From an uncultured Pseudorhodobacter sp. (GTDB lineage: Bacteria > Pseudomonadota > Alphaproteobacteria > Rhodobacterales > Rhodobacteraceae): a stretch of DNA of 7,433 nt. Each line of letters opens with the position of its first letter. The stretch's first letter is position 1. The notes under the pieces are model-generated. The model was not told the DNA's origin and did not search any database. It saw only the letters and a list, made by a program, of their open reading frames with translations. Positions 1-6,527 of this stretch are shown in pieces. The translations under genes and the position numbers were made by a program. The stretch covers positions 1-7,433 of the forward strand of contig CAMFIX010000139.1 in the NCBI GenBank assembly GCA_945952425.1, written 5' to 3'.

Positions 1-1
1 C

Positions 2-976
2 TCAGCCGCTGCGGGCGCGGCGCATCATGTCGGCATAGACCGCCGCGATGATAATCAGCCCCGTGACGACCGTTTGCCATTCCTGCGCCACCGACATGAT
101 GCGCAGGCCGTTCAGAAGCACCGACATGATCAGCGCCCCGATGATGGTGCCGAGGACAGAGCCCCTCCCCCCCGCCAGCGACGTGCCCCCGATGACGACG
201 GCGGCGATGGCGTCGAGCTCATAGCCCTGCCCCAGCGCGGGCTGGGCCGAGTTCAGCCGCGAAGCGATGATGAGCCCCGCCAGCCCGCAGATCGCGCCCG
301 CCAGCGCATAGACCGTGATCTTCCAGAAGTCGGTGTTGACGCCCGAGAGCCGCGCGGCCTCCTCGTTCGACCCGAGCGCAAAGGTATAGCGGCCAAGCAC
401 CGTGCGGTTCAGGACGTAAGAGGTCGCAAGCGCCAGGACGAAGAGGATCAGCACGCCGTTGGGCAGGGGCAGGGCAGGGATCAGGCTGCCCACCAGCGAG
501 CCGGTCGAGATCTCGGGGAAGGACGGCGTGTCGTTGAAATAGATGGGTTTCGTGCCCGAGATGACCAGCGACAGCCCCTTCAGGATCAGCATCATGCCCA
601 GGGTGGCGATGAAGGGCGGGATGCGCATCTTGGCGATCAGCGTGCCCGAGACCAGGCCGCAGAAAGCCCCCGCGGCGAGGGCTCCGAGGATGCCGAAGGG
701 CAGGGGCAGGCCGCCCCAGGTCAGGACCACCCCGGCGATGACCGCGCAGAAGGTCATCAGCGTGCCCAAGGACAGGTCGATCCCCCCGGTGATGATGACG
801 ATGGTTGCAGCAATCGCCAGGACCCCGTTGACCGAGGTCGCCTGCAAGATGCCGATGACATTCGACGTCTGCAGGAAGTTCGGCGAGGCCAGCGAGAAGA
901 AGACCACCAGCACGATGAGGCTCGCGAAGGCCAGCAGCTTCTGCTGCATCCCCGACCTGGACTTCACTTGGCTCAT
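2..976 (-). CDS. Sugar ABC transporter permease, RbsC/BPD_transp_2 family
   Basis: Inner-membrane permease (324 aa) of a ribose/xylose/galactose-type ABC importer, working with the ATPase encoded just upstream. It is strongly hydrophobic with about 8-10 predicted membrane segments, beginning near residues 13-30. Family landmarks are GGIDLSLG at 64-71, the cytoplasmic NEEAARLSGVN loop at 204-214 that contacts the ATPase, and the conserved stretch from GYELDAIAAVVIGG (from 251) to GTIIGAL (276-282). The length is normal for the family. The start is the ATG at 976: it overlaps the ATPase stop as ATGA, has AAGGAG 7 nt upstream (984-989), and gives the expected short cytoplasmic N-terminus. An upstream in-frame extension to 1261 is Arg/Pro-rich and lies inside the ATPase gene, so it was rejected. 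The stop codon is at 2-4. The substrate is not readable from the permease; neighbours suggest a sugar acid. No binding-protein gene is in the window and it may lie further left. Confidence 0.93.
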   Translation of the reverse strand: MSQVKSRSGMQQKLLAFASLIVLVVFFSLASPNFLQTSNVIGILQATSVNGVLAIAATIVIITGGIDLSLGTLMTFCAVIAGVVLTWGGLPLPFGILGALAAGAFCGLVSGTLIAKMRIPPFIATLGMMLILKGLSLVISGTKPIYFNDTPSFPEISTGSLVGSLIPALPLPNGVLILFVLALATSYVLNRTVLGRYTFALGSNEEAARLSGVNTDFWKITVYALAGAICGLAGLIIASRLNSAQPALGQGYELDAIAAVVIGGTSLAGGRGSVLGTIIGALIMSVLLNGLRIMSVAQEWQTVVTGLIIIAAVYADMMRRARSG

Positions 977-2487
977 GCGGGCACTCCTTCCTTCGCGGCC
1001 CGCTGCGTCGCGAGGCTCATGATCTGTTCCTGCGTCGTCTCGGGGCCGCCCGGCAGGATGCCGGTCAGGCGGCCCTCGCACATGACGGCGATGCGGTGCG
1101 AAAGGCGCATGACCTCGGGCAGTTCGGAGGAGATCACGAGGATCGCCTTGCCCTCGGATGCCAGGCTCTGCAGCAGGCGGTAGATTTCCGCCTTGGCGCC
1201 GACGTCGATGCCCCGGGTGGGCTCGTCGAAGATCAGGATGTCGCAGTCGCGCAAGAGCCACTTCGCCAGCACGATCTTCTGCTGGTTGCCGCCCGACAGA
1301 AGCCGGGCCTCCTGCCGGTCCGAGTGCGTGCGGATCGTCAGCGCCTTGATGTAATCCCGCGCCTTGGCGCCAAGCGCCCCGTCGTCCACCACGCCCAACA
1401 GGCGGCGGAAGAGGTGCATGTTCGGCAGCGCGATGTTGTCGCGCACGTCCAGCCCCAGGGCGAGGCCCAGATGCTTGCGGTCCTCGGAGAGGTAGCCGAT
1501 CCCCGCCTCCACCGCATCCAAGGGCGTGGTGATGCGGCGGGGCTGGCCGTGGACGAGGATCTCCCCGCCCTCGCGCCGGTCGGCGCCAAAGATCAGCCGG
1601 GCAACCTCGGTGCGCCCTGCGCCCATCAGCCCCGCGAAGCCCAGGATTTCACCCTTCTTGACGCTGAAACTGACATCCTGCACCGCCCGGCCCCGGCGCA
1701 GGCCGCGCACCTCCAGCGCCACCGGGGCGGCTGCAAGGTCGGGGATCTCGGCCGTGGAGCCATCCAGCTCTCGCCCCACCATCATCGAGATGATCGTCGC
1801 GATCGAGGCCTCTTGCCCCACCGTCCCCACCGTCGCCCCGTCGCGCATGACGGTGACGCGGTCGGCGATGCGCTTGATCTCGTCCATCTTGTGGCTGATG
1901 TAGACGATGCCGACGCCTTCGGATTTCAGCCTTGCGATAATGGCGAAAAGCTCGCCCACCTCGCGGTCGTTCAAGGCGGCGGTCGGCTCGTCCATGATGA
2001 GGATGCGGGAGCGGAAGGACAAAGCCTTCGCGATCTCCACCATCTGTTGCTTGGCGACAGAGAGGTCCATGACCTCGGCCCGCGGGTCGATGTCGATCTT
2101 CATGGCGCGGAAGATTTCGGCGGCATCGGCGTTGAGGCGGTCTTCATCCAGGCGCCCGAAACTCCGGCGCGGTTCGCGGCCGATGAAGATGTTCTGCGCG
2201 ACGGTCAGGTGCGGCATCAGCGCCAGCTCCTGGTGGATCATCCCGATCCCCAGGCGCTGCGCCGCAGCCGGGCCGGGCAGGTGGACCGCTTGCCCCTCCA
2301 GCAGGATTTCCCCGCCGTCGGGCTGGTAGACACCCGACATGATCTTCATCAGCGTCGACTTGCCCGCCCCGTTCTCGCCCATCAGCGCATGAACCTCGCC
2401 GGGGCGCAGATCGAAGCCTACGGATTTCAGCGCATGAACGCCCGGAAAGCGCTTTTCGATGGCCTTGAGGCGGATGAGGTCACTCAT
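973..2487 (-). CDS. Sugar ABC transporter ATP-binding protein, RbsA/XylG/MglA family (two NBDs)
   Basis: Cytoplasmic ATPase (504 aa) with two fused nucleotide-binding domains, powering the adjacent permease. NBD1 has Walker A GENGAGKST (37-45), Q-loop Q86, signature LSVAKQQ (142-148), Walker B ILIMDEP (162-168) and H-loop H199. NBD2 carries the degenerate Walker A GLMGAGRTE (286-294), with Arg292 in place of the catalytic Lys, a canonical signature LSGGNQQ (397-403), Walker B ILIFDEP (417-423), and SSE (453-455) where the H-loop His would be. One full and one degenerate site is normal in this family and is not damage. The length is typical. The ATG at 2487 overlaps the upstream dehydrogenase stop by 4 nt and has no clear Shine-Dalgarno sequence, so translation is probably coupled. 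The gene also overlaps the permease start by 4 nt. The family covers ribose, xylose, galactose, arabinose, AI-2 and other substrates; substrate assignment here rests only on context. Confidence 0.96.
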   Translation of the reverse strand: MSDLIRLKAIEKRFPGVHALKSVGFDLRPGEVHALMGENGAGKSTLMKIMSGVYQPDGGEILLEGQAVHLPGPAAAQRLGIGMIHQELALMPHLTVAQNIFIGREPRRSFGRLDEDRLNADAAEIFRAMKIDIDPRAEVMDLSVAKQQMVEIAKALSFRSRILIMDEPTAALNDREVGELFAIIARLKSEGVGIVYISHKMDEIKRIADRVTVMRDGATVGTVGQEASIATIISMMVGRELDGSTAEIPDLAAAPVALEVRGLRRGRAVQDVSFSVKKGEILGFAGLMGAGRTEVARLIFGADRREGGEILVHGQPRRITTPLDAVEAGIGYLSEDRKHLGLALGLDVRDNIALPNMHLFRRLLGVVDDGALGAKARDYIKALTIRTHSDRQEARLLSGGNQQKIVLAKWLLRDCDILIFDEPTRGIDVGAKAEIYRLLQSLASEGKAILVISSELPEVMRLSHRIAVMCEGRLTGILPGGPETTQEQIMSLATQRAAKEGVPA

Positions 2488-3470
2488 GGCGCGATCTCGA
2501 CCACGGCCTTGATGATCCCGCCGCGGTCGGCGGCGAGCTCTCCGATGCGCCGCGGCAGGTCGGCAAGCGGCAGCCGGGCCGAGATCAGGGCGTCGCCCTC
2601 CACCTCACCCGAGCGCAGCGCCGCCAGCACGGTCTGGAAATCGACGGCCAGCGCATTGCGGCTGCCGATCAGGCGCATCTCGCGCTTGTGGAATTCGGCG
2701 TCGTTGAAGGTCAGGTCGTCTTTCACGACGGAAACAAGCACATAGGTTCCGCCGTGGGCGACATGGGCAAAGCCTGCCTCCATCGCCTTGGGGTTGCCCG
2801 TCGCATCCATCACCACATCGAAACTGTCGGTGACGCTGCCATGCAGATGCTGAAAGCCCAGCCGCCCGGCGGCCTGAAGCCGTTGGGCAGATGTGTCCAG
2901 CAGATGCACCTCGGCCCCCATCGCCCGGGCGAACAGAGCCGCGCCGATGCCGATGGGGCCCGCGCCGGTGACCAGAACCCGGTCGGTGGCGCCGACCTCT
3001 CCACGCCGCACGGCATGGGCGCCGATGGCCAGGAATTCGACCAAAGCCGCGTGGTGCGGCGAGAGCCCCTGCGCGTCGATCAGGTTGCCCGCCGGAACCG
3101 CGATCCGGGCGCACATGCCGCCGTCGCGGTGCACGCCCAGAACGCCGATGTTCATGCAGGCATTGGGTTTGCCCCGCTGGCAGGCATGGCAGGTGCCGCA
3201 AGCGATATAAGGGTTGATGACGACCAGCTGCCCCGCCGCAAAGCCATGGCCCGCCGCGGTCACCCGCCCCGAAAGCTCGTGCCCGATCACCCTTGGATAT
3301 TGCAGGTAAGGGTGCTTGCCCTCGAAGATGTGGTAATCGGTGCCGCAGAGCCCTGCCACCGCGATATCGACCAGAACCCAGCCCTCGGGCGCCGCCTGGG
3401 GCAGGGGCCGGTCGGTCAGCACAAAGCTGCCAGGCTCCACGCAGAGACCTGCGCGCATCGTGTCGGTCAT
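2484..3470 (-). CDS. Zinc-dependent MDR dehydrogenase, L-galactonate/L-gulonate 5-dehydrogenase-like
   Basis: Medium-chain zinc alcohol dehydrogenase (328 aa). Catalytic zinc ligands are visible as C42 (GLCGTD), H64-E65 (GHE) and E145. The structural zinc site is C91, C94, C97 and C105. The Rossmann motif is GAGPIG (169-174), with D192 at the end of the second strand, which favours NAD over NADP. The general pattern (YPRVIGHE, INPYIACGTC, NIGVLGVHRDGG, AEFHKREMRLIGSRNA) resembles remembered LgoD (YjjN)-type L-galactonate oxidoreductases and RspB-like proteins. The likely reaction is oxidation of a hexonate C5 hydroxyl to tagaturonate or fructuronate; the substrate is inferred. The ATG at 3470 was chosen because GGGGAG lies 4 nt upstream and the protein then begins like the family; a TTG at 3527 would add 19 unlikely residues and overlap a dyad. 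The gene ends in an ATGA overlap with the ATPase gene, tying the enzyme to the importer. Sorbitol, threonine or other polyol dehydrogenase activity is the alternative. Confidence 0.92.
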   Translation of the reverse strand: MTDTMRAGLCVEPGSFVLTDRPLPQAAPEGWVLVDIAVAGLCGTDYHIFEGKHPYLQYPRVIGHELSGRVTAAGHGFAAGQLVVINPYIACGTCHACQRGKPNACMNIGVLGVHRDGGMCARIAVPAGNLIDAQGLSPHHAALVEFLAIGAHAVRRGEVGATDRVLVTGAGPIGIGAALFARAMGAEVHLLDTSAQRLQAAGRLGFQHLHGSVTDSFDVVMDATGNPKAMEAGFAHVAHGGTYVLVSVVKDDLTFNDAEFHKREMRLIGSRNALAVDFQTVLAALRSGEVEGDALISARLPLADLPRRIGELAADRGGIIKAVVEIAP

Positions 3471-3490
3471 GGGCTCCCCTCCCCGGAGTT

Positions 3491-3509
3491 GTCTTTCATG
3501 ATTAAGGAC
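3491..3509 (-). promoter_or_regulatory. Candidate operator/promoter motif, copy upstream of MDR dehydrogenase
   Basis: On the minus strand this reads GTCCTTAATCATGAAAGAC, ending 20 nt before the dehydrogenase ATG. It matches 15 of 19 positions of the element at 4646-4664 and is an imperfect palindrome with GTC-TT / AA-GAC ends. It may be the binding site of the cluster's GntR protein or hold a -10-like AATCAT; this is inference. Confidence 0.4.
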
Positions 3510-3525
3510 CGTCAGGCGCACGGGC

Positions 3526-3558
3526 AATTGTTTTTAATCGGCGCCGACAAAAACAATT
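3526..3558. repeat. 33-bp dyad between the two dehydrogenase genes
   Basis: Perfect 10-bp arms AATTGTTTTT (3526-3535) and AAAAACAATT (3549-3558) flank a nested perfect palindrome TCGGCGCCGA (3538-3547). The two symmetry centres differ by only half a base. The right arm touches the reductase stop codon. It lacks the GC stem plus U-tract layout of an intrinsic terminator in either direction. It could be a regulator operator or an intercistronic mRNA stem-loop. Confidence 0.75.
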
Positions 3559-4628
3559 CAGCCGAGCGCGGCGCGCAGCCGCTTCTGGCCGCCGATGCCG
3601 AGACGCTCGGCCCAGGCCAGGAAGGCGCCGATGCGGGCGCGCAGCTTTTCGGGATGGTTCTGCGCGATGTCCGCCAGCCGGTGGTCCAGGAAGGGATTGG
3701 CGAAACGGTCCAGCGTCTGGGCGACATAGGCGGGGGCGGTCTCATCCCCCGCGGCGGCGAAGACGGGCAGAACCTCTTCGGCGTAAAGCGCCTGAAGCGC
3801 GTCGCGCCAGGCGGGGTCGGCCAGAAGCTCGCGCACGTAATCCGCGCCGCCCTTCGTCAGCCATTGCGAAATCATCCAGGTGTGACCGAGGTTCAGGATG
3901 TAAAGCTTGCGCCGCTCGATGGGGCCCAGGTCGGGGACGACCTGGACCGAGGGGTGGCGCACCGGGGTGACAAGACCTGGGCAATCCTGGATCGCCCAAA
4001 GCGCATAGGGTTCGGCCACGGCCCCGGCGGGCTCGATGGGGGCCGAGACGATGCGGTCGACCAGCGAATTGACGAAGGTGACCTCGGCGGCGACCCAGGC
4101 GGCAAAGGCGGGGTCGGGCGCAAGCTCCAGCACGCGGGCGCGCAGCACAGTGCCGTTCTGCGCGACGAGCTCGGTCGGCATGACCTGCACCGGCGCCCCC
4201 CCGGCGCGGTGGCGGGCGATCAGAAGATGGGTCAGCTTGGCGGGCCAGGACATCGCCTGGTCGAAGACCGGGCCCCGGTCGGCCGGCTGCGGCACCAGCC
4301 CCTTTTCCGAGCTGTTCGACAGGATGATCCGCGCCCTGCGGCCGATATGGCAGACCTCCTCCCAATCGGTCGCGGTCGAAAGCGTGCGGGCGACCGAGGT
4401 CACCCTGACCTCGCGCTGGACGGGCTGCCCGGCCTCCAGTCCCTGGATGTGCACCGGATAGCCCGCCGGATCGGCCAAGGCCGCCAGCCGCCCCGCCCGC
4501 CCCGCATCGCCCGAGGATTGCACGACGGTCACCTTCCCCAGGGCCTCGCGCCCCTCGGACAGGAACAGATCGACATGGGCTTGCAGGAAACGGCTGGTGC
4601 CGAATTGCAGGATCGGGGTTTCGGACAT
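3558..4628 (-). CDS. Mannitol dehydrogenase-family (UxaB/UxuB-like) uronate reductase, short form
   Basis: Cytoplasmic NAD(P)-dependent long-chain polyol dehydrogenase (356 aa). The N-terminus enters straight into the cofactor-binding motif (ILQFGTSRFLQAH, 6-18). TFVNSLVDRIV (184-194) matches the conserved NSMVDRI block of fructuronate and tagaturonate reductases. The catalytic K-x4-N-x2-H signature is intact as K241, N246 and H249. Classical UxaB, UxuB and MtlK are about 480-490 aa, so this is roughly 130 residues shorter without loss of the signature, suggesting a compact subfamily rather than a truncation. The start ATG at 4628 has AGGAGG (4633-4638) 4 nt upstream. The expected role is interconversion of tagaturonate/fructuronate with altronate/mannonate, fitting the C5 dehydrogenase downstream and the KDG kinase upstream. 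Mannitol or arabinitol oxidation is a possible alternative. It is separated by 46 bp from the regulator gene and by 87 bp from the MDR gene. Confidence 0.9.
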   Translation of the reverse strand: MSETPILQFGTSRFLQAHVDLFLSEGREALGKVTVVQSSGDAGRAGRLAALADPAGYPVHIQGLEAGQPVQREVRVTSVARTLSTATDWEEVCHIGRRARIILSNSSEKGLVPQPADRGPVFDQAMSWPAKLTHLLIARHRAGGAPVQVMPTELVAQNGTVLRARVLELAPDPAFAAWVAAEVTFVNSLVDRIVSAPIEPAGAVAEPYALWAIQDCPGLVTPVRHPSVQVVPDLGPIERRKLYILNLGHTWMISQWLTKGGADYVRELLADPAWRDALQALYAEEVLPVFAAAGDETAPAYVAQTLDRFANPFLDHRLADIAQNHPEKLRARIGAFLAWAERLGIGGQKRLRAALG

Positions 4629-4645
4629 GGGGCCTCCTGTCTTTG

Positions 4646-4664
4646 GTCTTTTATGATAGAGAAC
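4646..4664 (-). promoter_or_regulatory. Candidate operator/promoter motif, copy upstream of uronate reductase
   Basis: On the minus strand this reads GTTCTCTATCATAAAAGAC, ending 17 nt before the reductase ATG. Its 12-nt core ATCATAAAAGAC differs at one base from the copy at 3491-3502. It overlaps possible -10 elements (TATCAT or CATAAA). Confidence 0.4.
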
Positions 4665-4678
4665 AGAAGAGCCGTCAA
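4650..4678 (-). promoter_or_regulatory. Possible sigma70-type promoter for the uronate reductase
   Basis: Minus-strand TTGACG (4678-4673) and CATAAA (4655-4650) are separated by 17 nt. The -35 matches consensus at 5 of 6 positions, the -10 at 4 of 6. The leader would be only about 15 nt. It overlaps the repeated motif and the hairpin at the end of the regulator gene, so the assignment is tentative. Confidence 0.25.
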
Positions 4679-4686
4679 CCGACGGC
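4671..4686 (-). terminator. Small hairpin at the stop codon of the GntR gene, weak terminator-like
   Basis: Perfect 6-bp arms GCCGTC (4671-4676) and GACGGC (4681-4686) flank a 4-nt loop that contains part of the stop codon region. Downstream on the transcribed strand comes pyrimidine-rich CTCTTCTGTTCTCT rather than a clean U-run. It may cause partial termination or pausing between the regulator and reductase genes; it is not a strong terminator. Confidence 0.3.
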
Positions 4687-5577
4687 GTGATCGCGCAGGG
4701 ATTGCAGCAGCGTCAGCTTGGAGGTGCGCAGGTGGTCTTCGGCCGCCGCCAGGGCCGCGGCCTTGTCGCGGGCCTTCAGCGCGCGGATCATGGCCAGGTG
4801 CTCGCCGATGGCCGCGGCATTGCGGGCGCGCTCGTTGGTCTTGTCCCACTGGAAATGGTAATGGAAGATCAACGAGATCAGCTTGCGGAACTCGGCGGCG
4901 AAACGGTTCTGCACGGTGGCGCCAAGGGCGGAATGGAAGGCCTCGTCCAGGATCGAGAAATCGTGGAAGCGGCTTTCGATCTCGGCTGCCAGCGCCAGGT
5001 GGCGGGCTTCCAGCCGGTCGAGCTCGGGCCAGATCGGGTGGCTGTCGGGCAGGGCCACGACATGGGCGACCGCGTTCAGCTCCAGCATCAGGCGGAATTC
5101 CGAGAGTTCGACGGCGAAATCTCGGGTAAAGCCCAAAAGCTCCCAGCCCCCCCGCGCCCGCCGCCGCACCAGGCCGAAGCGGCTGAGCGAGGCGAGAAAC
5201 TCCTGCAGCATATGCGGGGTGACGGCAAAGCGGCGGGCCAGCTCGGCCCCGTTCAGCGCGGTGCCGGGCGCCACGTCGAAGCGCAAAATCCAGTCGAGAA
5301 AGCGCCGCTCCAGCTCGCTGGCGCTGGTCTGCTGCGGCTGGGCCTGCAGCCGGTCCCCGGGGGCGGGGCGGCGCAGGACACGCTTGTCCCGCCCGCTCCA
5401 GGCGATCACCCCCTCGGCCCGCAACCGCTCCAGCGCGCTGCGCACCACGGTCCGGCTGACCTCCAGCTGGCCGGAGAGCGCCAGTTCCGACGGCAGGGCG
5501 CCCGCGGGGGCCAGAGCGGCGCAGATGTCCAGAAGACGGTTGTAGGCCTCGCGGAACCGATCGTCGGTGCGGGCCAT
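4675..5577 (-). CDS. GntR-family regulator with two winged-helix domains and FCD ligand domain
   Basis: Transcriptional regulator (300 aa), about 60 residues longer than usual FadR/FCD regulators. Residues 27-66 are a canonical GntR winged helix: LPSELALSGQLEVSRTVVRS followed by ALERLRAEGVI. Residues 88-149 look like a second GntR winged helix in the usual position before FCD (WILRFDVAPGTALNGAELAR, then LSRFGLVRRR), but its recognition helix reads VTPHMLQEFLASL and lacks the usual SRTPVREAL arginine. Residues 155-293 are an all-helical FCD domain with likely metal/ligand residues D211, H215, H260 and H282, typical of regulators sensing organic or sugar acids. The ATG at 5577 follows the kinase stop by 1 nt (TGA-C-ATG), so translational coupling is likely. 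Its location inside a sugar-acid cluster suggests a local repressor relieved by a pathway intermediate (inference). The wHTH/FCD family call is firm; the ligand is unknown. Confidence 0.93.
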   Translation of the reverse strand: MARTDDRFREAYNRLLDICAALAPAGALPSELALSGQLEVSRTVVRSALERLRAEGVIAWSGRDKRVLRRPAPGDRLQAQPQQTSASELERRFLDWILRFDVAPGTALNGAELARRFAVTPHMLQEFLASLSRFGLVRRRARGGWELLGFTRDFAVELSEFRLMLELNAVAHVVALPDSHPIWPELDRLEARHLALAAEIESRFHDFSILDEAFHSALGATVQNRFAAEFRKLISLIFHYHFQWDKTNERARNAAAIGEHLAMIRALKARDKAAALAAAEDHLRTSKLTLLQSLRDHAVG

Positions 5578-5578
5578 G

Positions 5579-6475
5579 TCAGCCTGCGACCGGCAGCGCC
5601 GTCGTCGGCATCAGGGCGCCGGGGTGCTGCACGACCTGGGCCGCCAGCGCATGGCCGCGGCGGATCGCCGCTTCCAGCCCCGCGCCCTGCAGCCGGGCCG
5701 CGAGGAAGCCCGCGTTGAAACTGTCGCCCGCCCCGGTCGTGTCGATGGGGGTGACCTTGGGCAGGCGGAGCGCGATGCGCTCTTGCCCGTTCGCGGCCAG
5801 GATCTCGCCGCCGCCGTTCTTGACGACGACCTCCTGCACCCCGGCCGCCCGGTAGCGTTCCAGCGTCGCCGCCGGGTCGGCATCGCCGAAAAGCGCTGCC
5901 TCGTCCTCGAAACTCGGCAGGGCCAGGCGCACCGCCCCGGCCGCCTCGGTCAGCACCCGCCGCGCGGTCTCGGGACTTTCCCATAGGCGCAGGCGCAGGT
6001 TGGGGTCCAGCACGGTCAGCCCTTCCGCCCCTGCCAGCCCCGCGATCAGCCGCTTGCGGCCCTCGGGCGGCAAGATGGCAAGCGTGATCCCCGAGACATG
6101 GATGGCGCTGGCCCCGGGCAGGGCCGAGGCGAGCGGCTCGGCCTCGTCGGCCAGGGTCCGCGCGGCCGAACTGTCGCGCCAATAGGCAAAGCTGCGCTCG
6201 CCCTGCGCAAGCTGGATCGCGTAAAGCCCGACCCCCCGCGTGGGATGCCGCGTCAGCGCCGGCGTCACGCCGCTTTGCCGCAAGAAGGCCTCGACCCGGT
6301 CCGAGAAGACATCGGTGCCAAGCCGCGTGACATAGGCCACATCCCAATCCGGCGGCAGCAGGCGGCGGGCATACCAAGCCGTGTTGAACGTGTCCCCCGC
6401 CACGTTCATCTGCCAGAGATCGCCCTGGGGCGAGAGCTCGAGCATACATTCCCCGATGGCAACGAAACGCTTCAT
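5579..6475 (-). CDS. kdgK: 2-keto-3-deoxygluconate kinase, PfkB/ribokinase family
   Basis: Cytoplasmic carbohydrate kinase (298 aa) expected to convert 2-keto-3-deoxygluconate plus ATP to KDPG, which feeds the Entner-Doudoroff aldolase. The N-terminal GECMLEL (8-14), VAGDTFNTAWYARRL (25-39) and TRLGTDVFSDR (50-60) are the usual KdgK pattern. DPNLR (157-161) lies in the substrate-side core. The PfkB C-terminal signature is DTTGAGDSFNAGFL (245-258), with D251 as catalytic base and the GAG anion hole. Length is normal for KdgK (about 300-310). The ATG at 6475 is preceded by AGGGAG about 7 nt upstream. It is the first gene of the leftward cluster, with a 258-bp upstream region facing the divergent RTX gene. 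Other PfkB kinases (fructokinase, ribokinase) are possible, but the GECMLEL/GDTFNTA pattern and uronate-type neighbours favour KDG. Confidence 0.93.
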   Translation of the reverse strand: MKRFVAIGECMLELSPQGDLWQMNVAGDTFNTAWYARRLLPPDWDVAYVTRLGTDVFSDRVEAFLRQSGVTPALTRHPTRGVGLYAIQLAQGERSFAYWRDSSAARTLADEAEPLASALPGASAIHVSGITLAILPPEGRKRLIAGLAGAEGLTVLDPNLRLRLWESPETARRVLTEAAGAVRLALPSFEDEAALFGDADPAATLERYRAAGVQEVVVKNGGGEILAANGQERIALRLPKVTPIDTTGAGDSFNAGFLAARLQGAGLEAAIRRGHALAAQVVQHPGALMPTTALPVAG

Positions 6476-6512
6476 GACGGTTCTCCCTGGGGCAAGGGTC
6501 TAGGGCATGCGG

Positions 6513-6527
6513 TCTTGCGGGGCAAGA
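6513..6527. promoter_or_regulatory. 15-bp dyad in the kdgK leader, candidate operator
   Basis: Perfect 6-bp arms TCTTGC and GCAAGA are separated by GGG, starting 37 nt upstream of the kinase ATG. The size and symmetry suit a dimeric regulator such as the GntR protein, but no second copy was found, so the role is speculative. Confidence 0.35.

Noticed and set aside
977..1261. N-terminal extension of the permease
   Set aside because: The extra 95 residues are Arg/Pro-rich and lie inside the ATPase gene. The ATG at 976 has a strong AAGGAG and an ATGA overlap.
1096..2745. A 549-codon plus-strand open frame
   Set aside because: It is antisense to the ABC ATPase; low-complexity His/Asp/Arg-rich translation with no motif. 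Shadow frame.
3471..3527. TTG start that would lengthen the MDR dehydrogenase by 19 residues
   Set aside because: It lies in the dyad, has no ribosome binding site, and the downstream ATG has GGGGAG in position.
3526..3558. Intrinsic terminator after the reductase gene
   Set aside because: The GC core is only a short palindrome and is not followed by a U-tract on either strand; the T/A runs form the outer stem instead.
2688..5129. An 813-codon plus-strand open frame
   Set aside because: It runs antisense across three well-supported genes, has a composition rich in Arg, Gly, Pro and His with no recognisable domain, and is explained by the lack of stop codons in high-GC antisense frames.
5406..6449. 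A 347-codon minus-strand frame overlapping kdgK
   Set aside because: It is a frame-shifted reading of kdgK and the start of the regulator gene; the kinase frame carries all the PfkB motifs.
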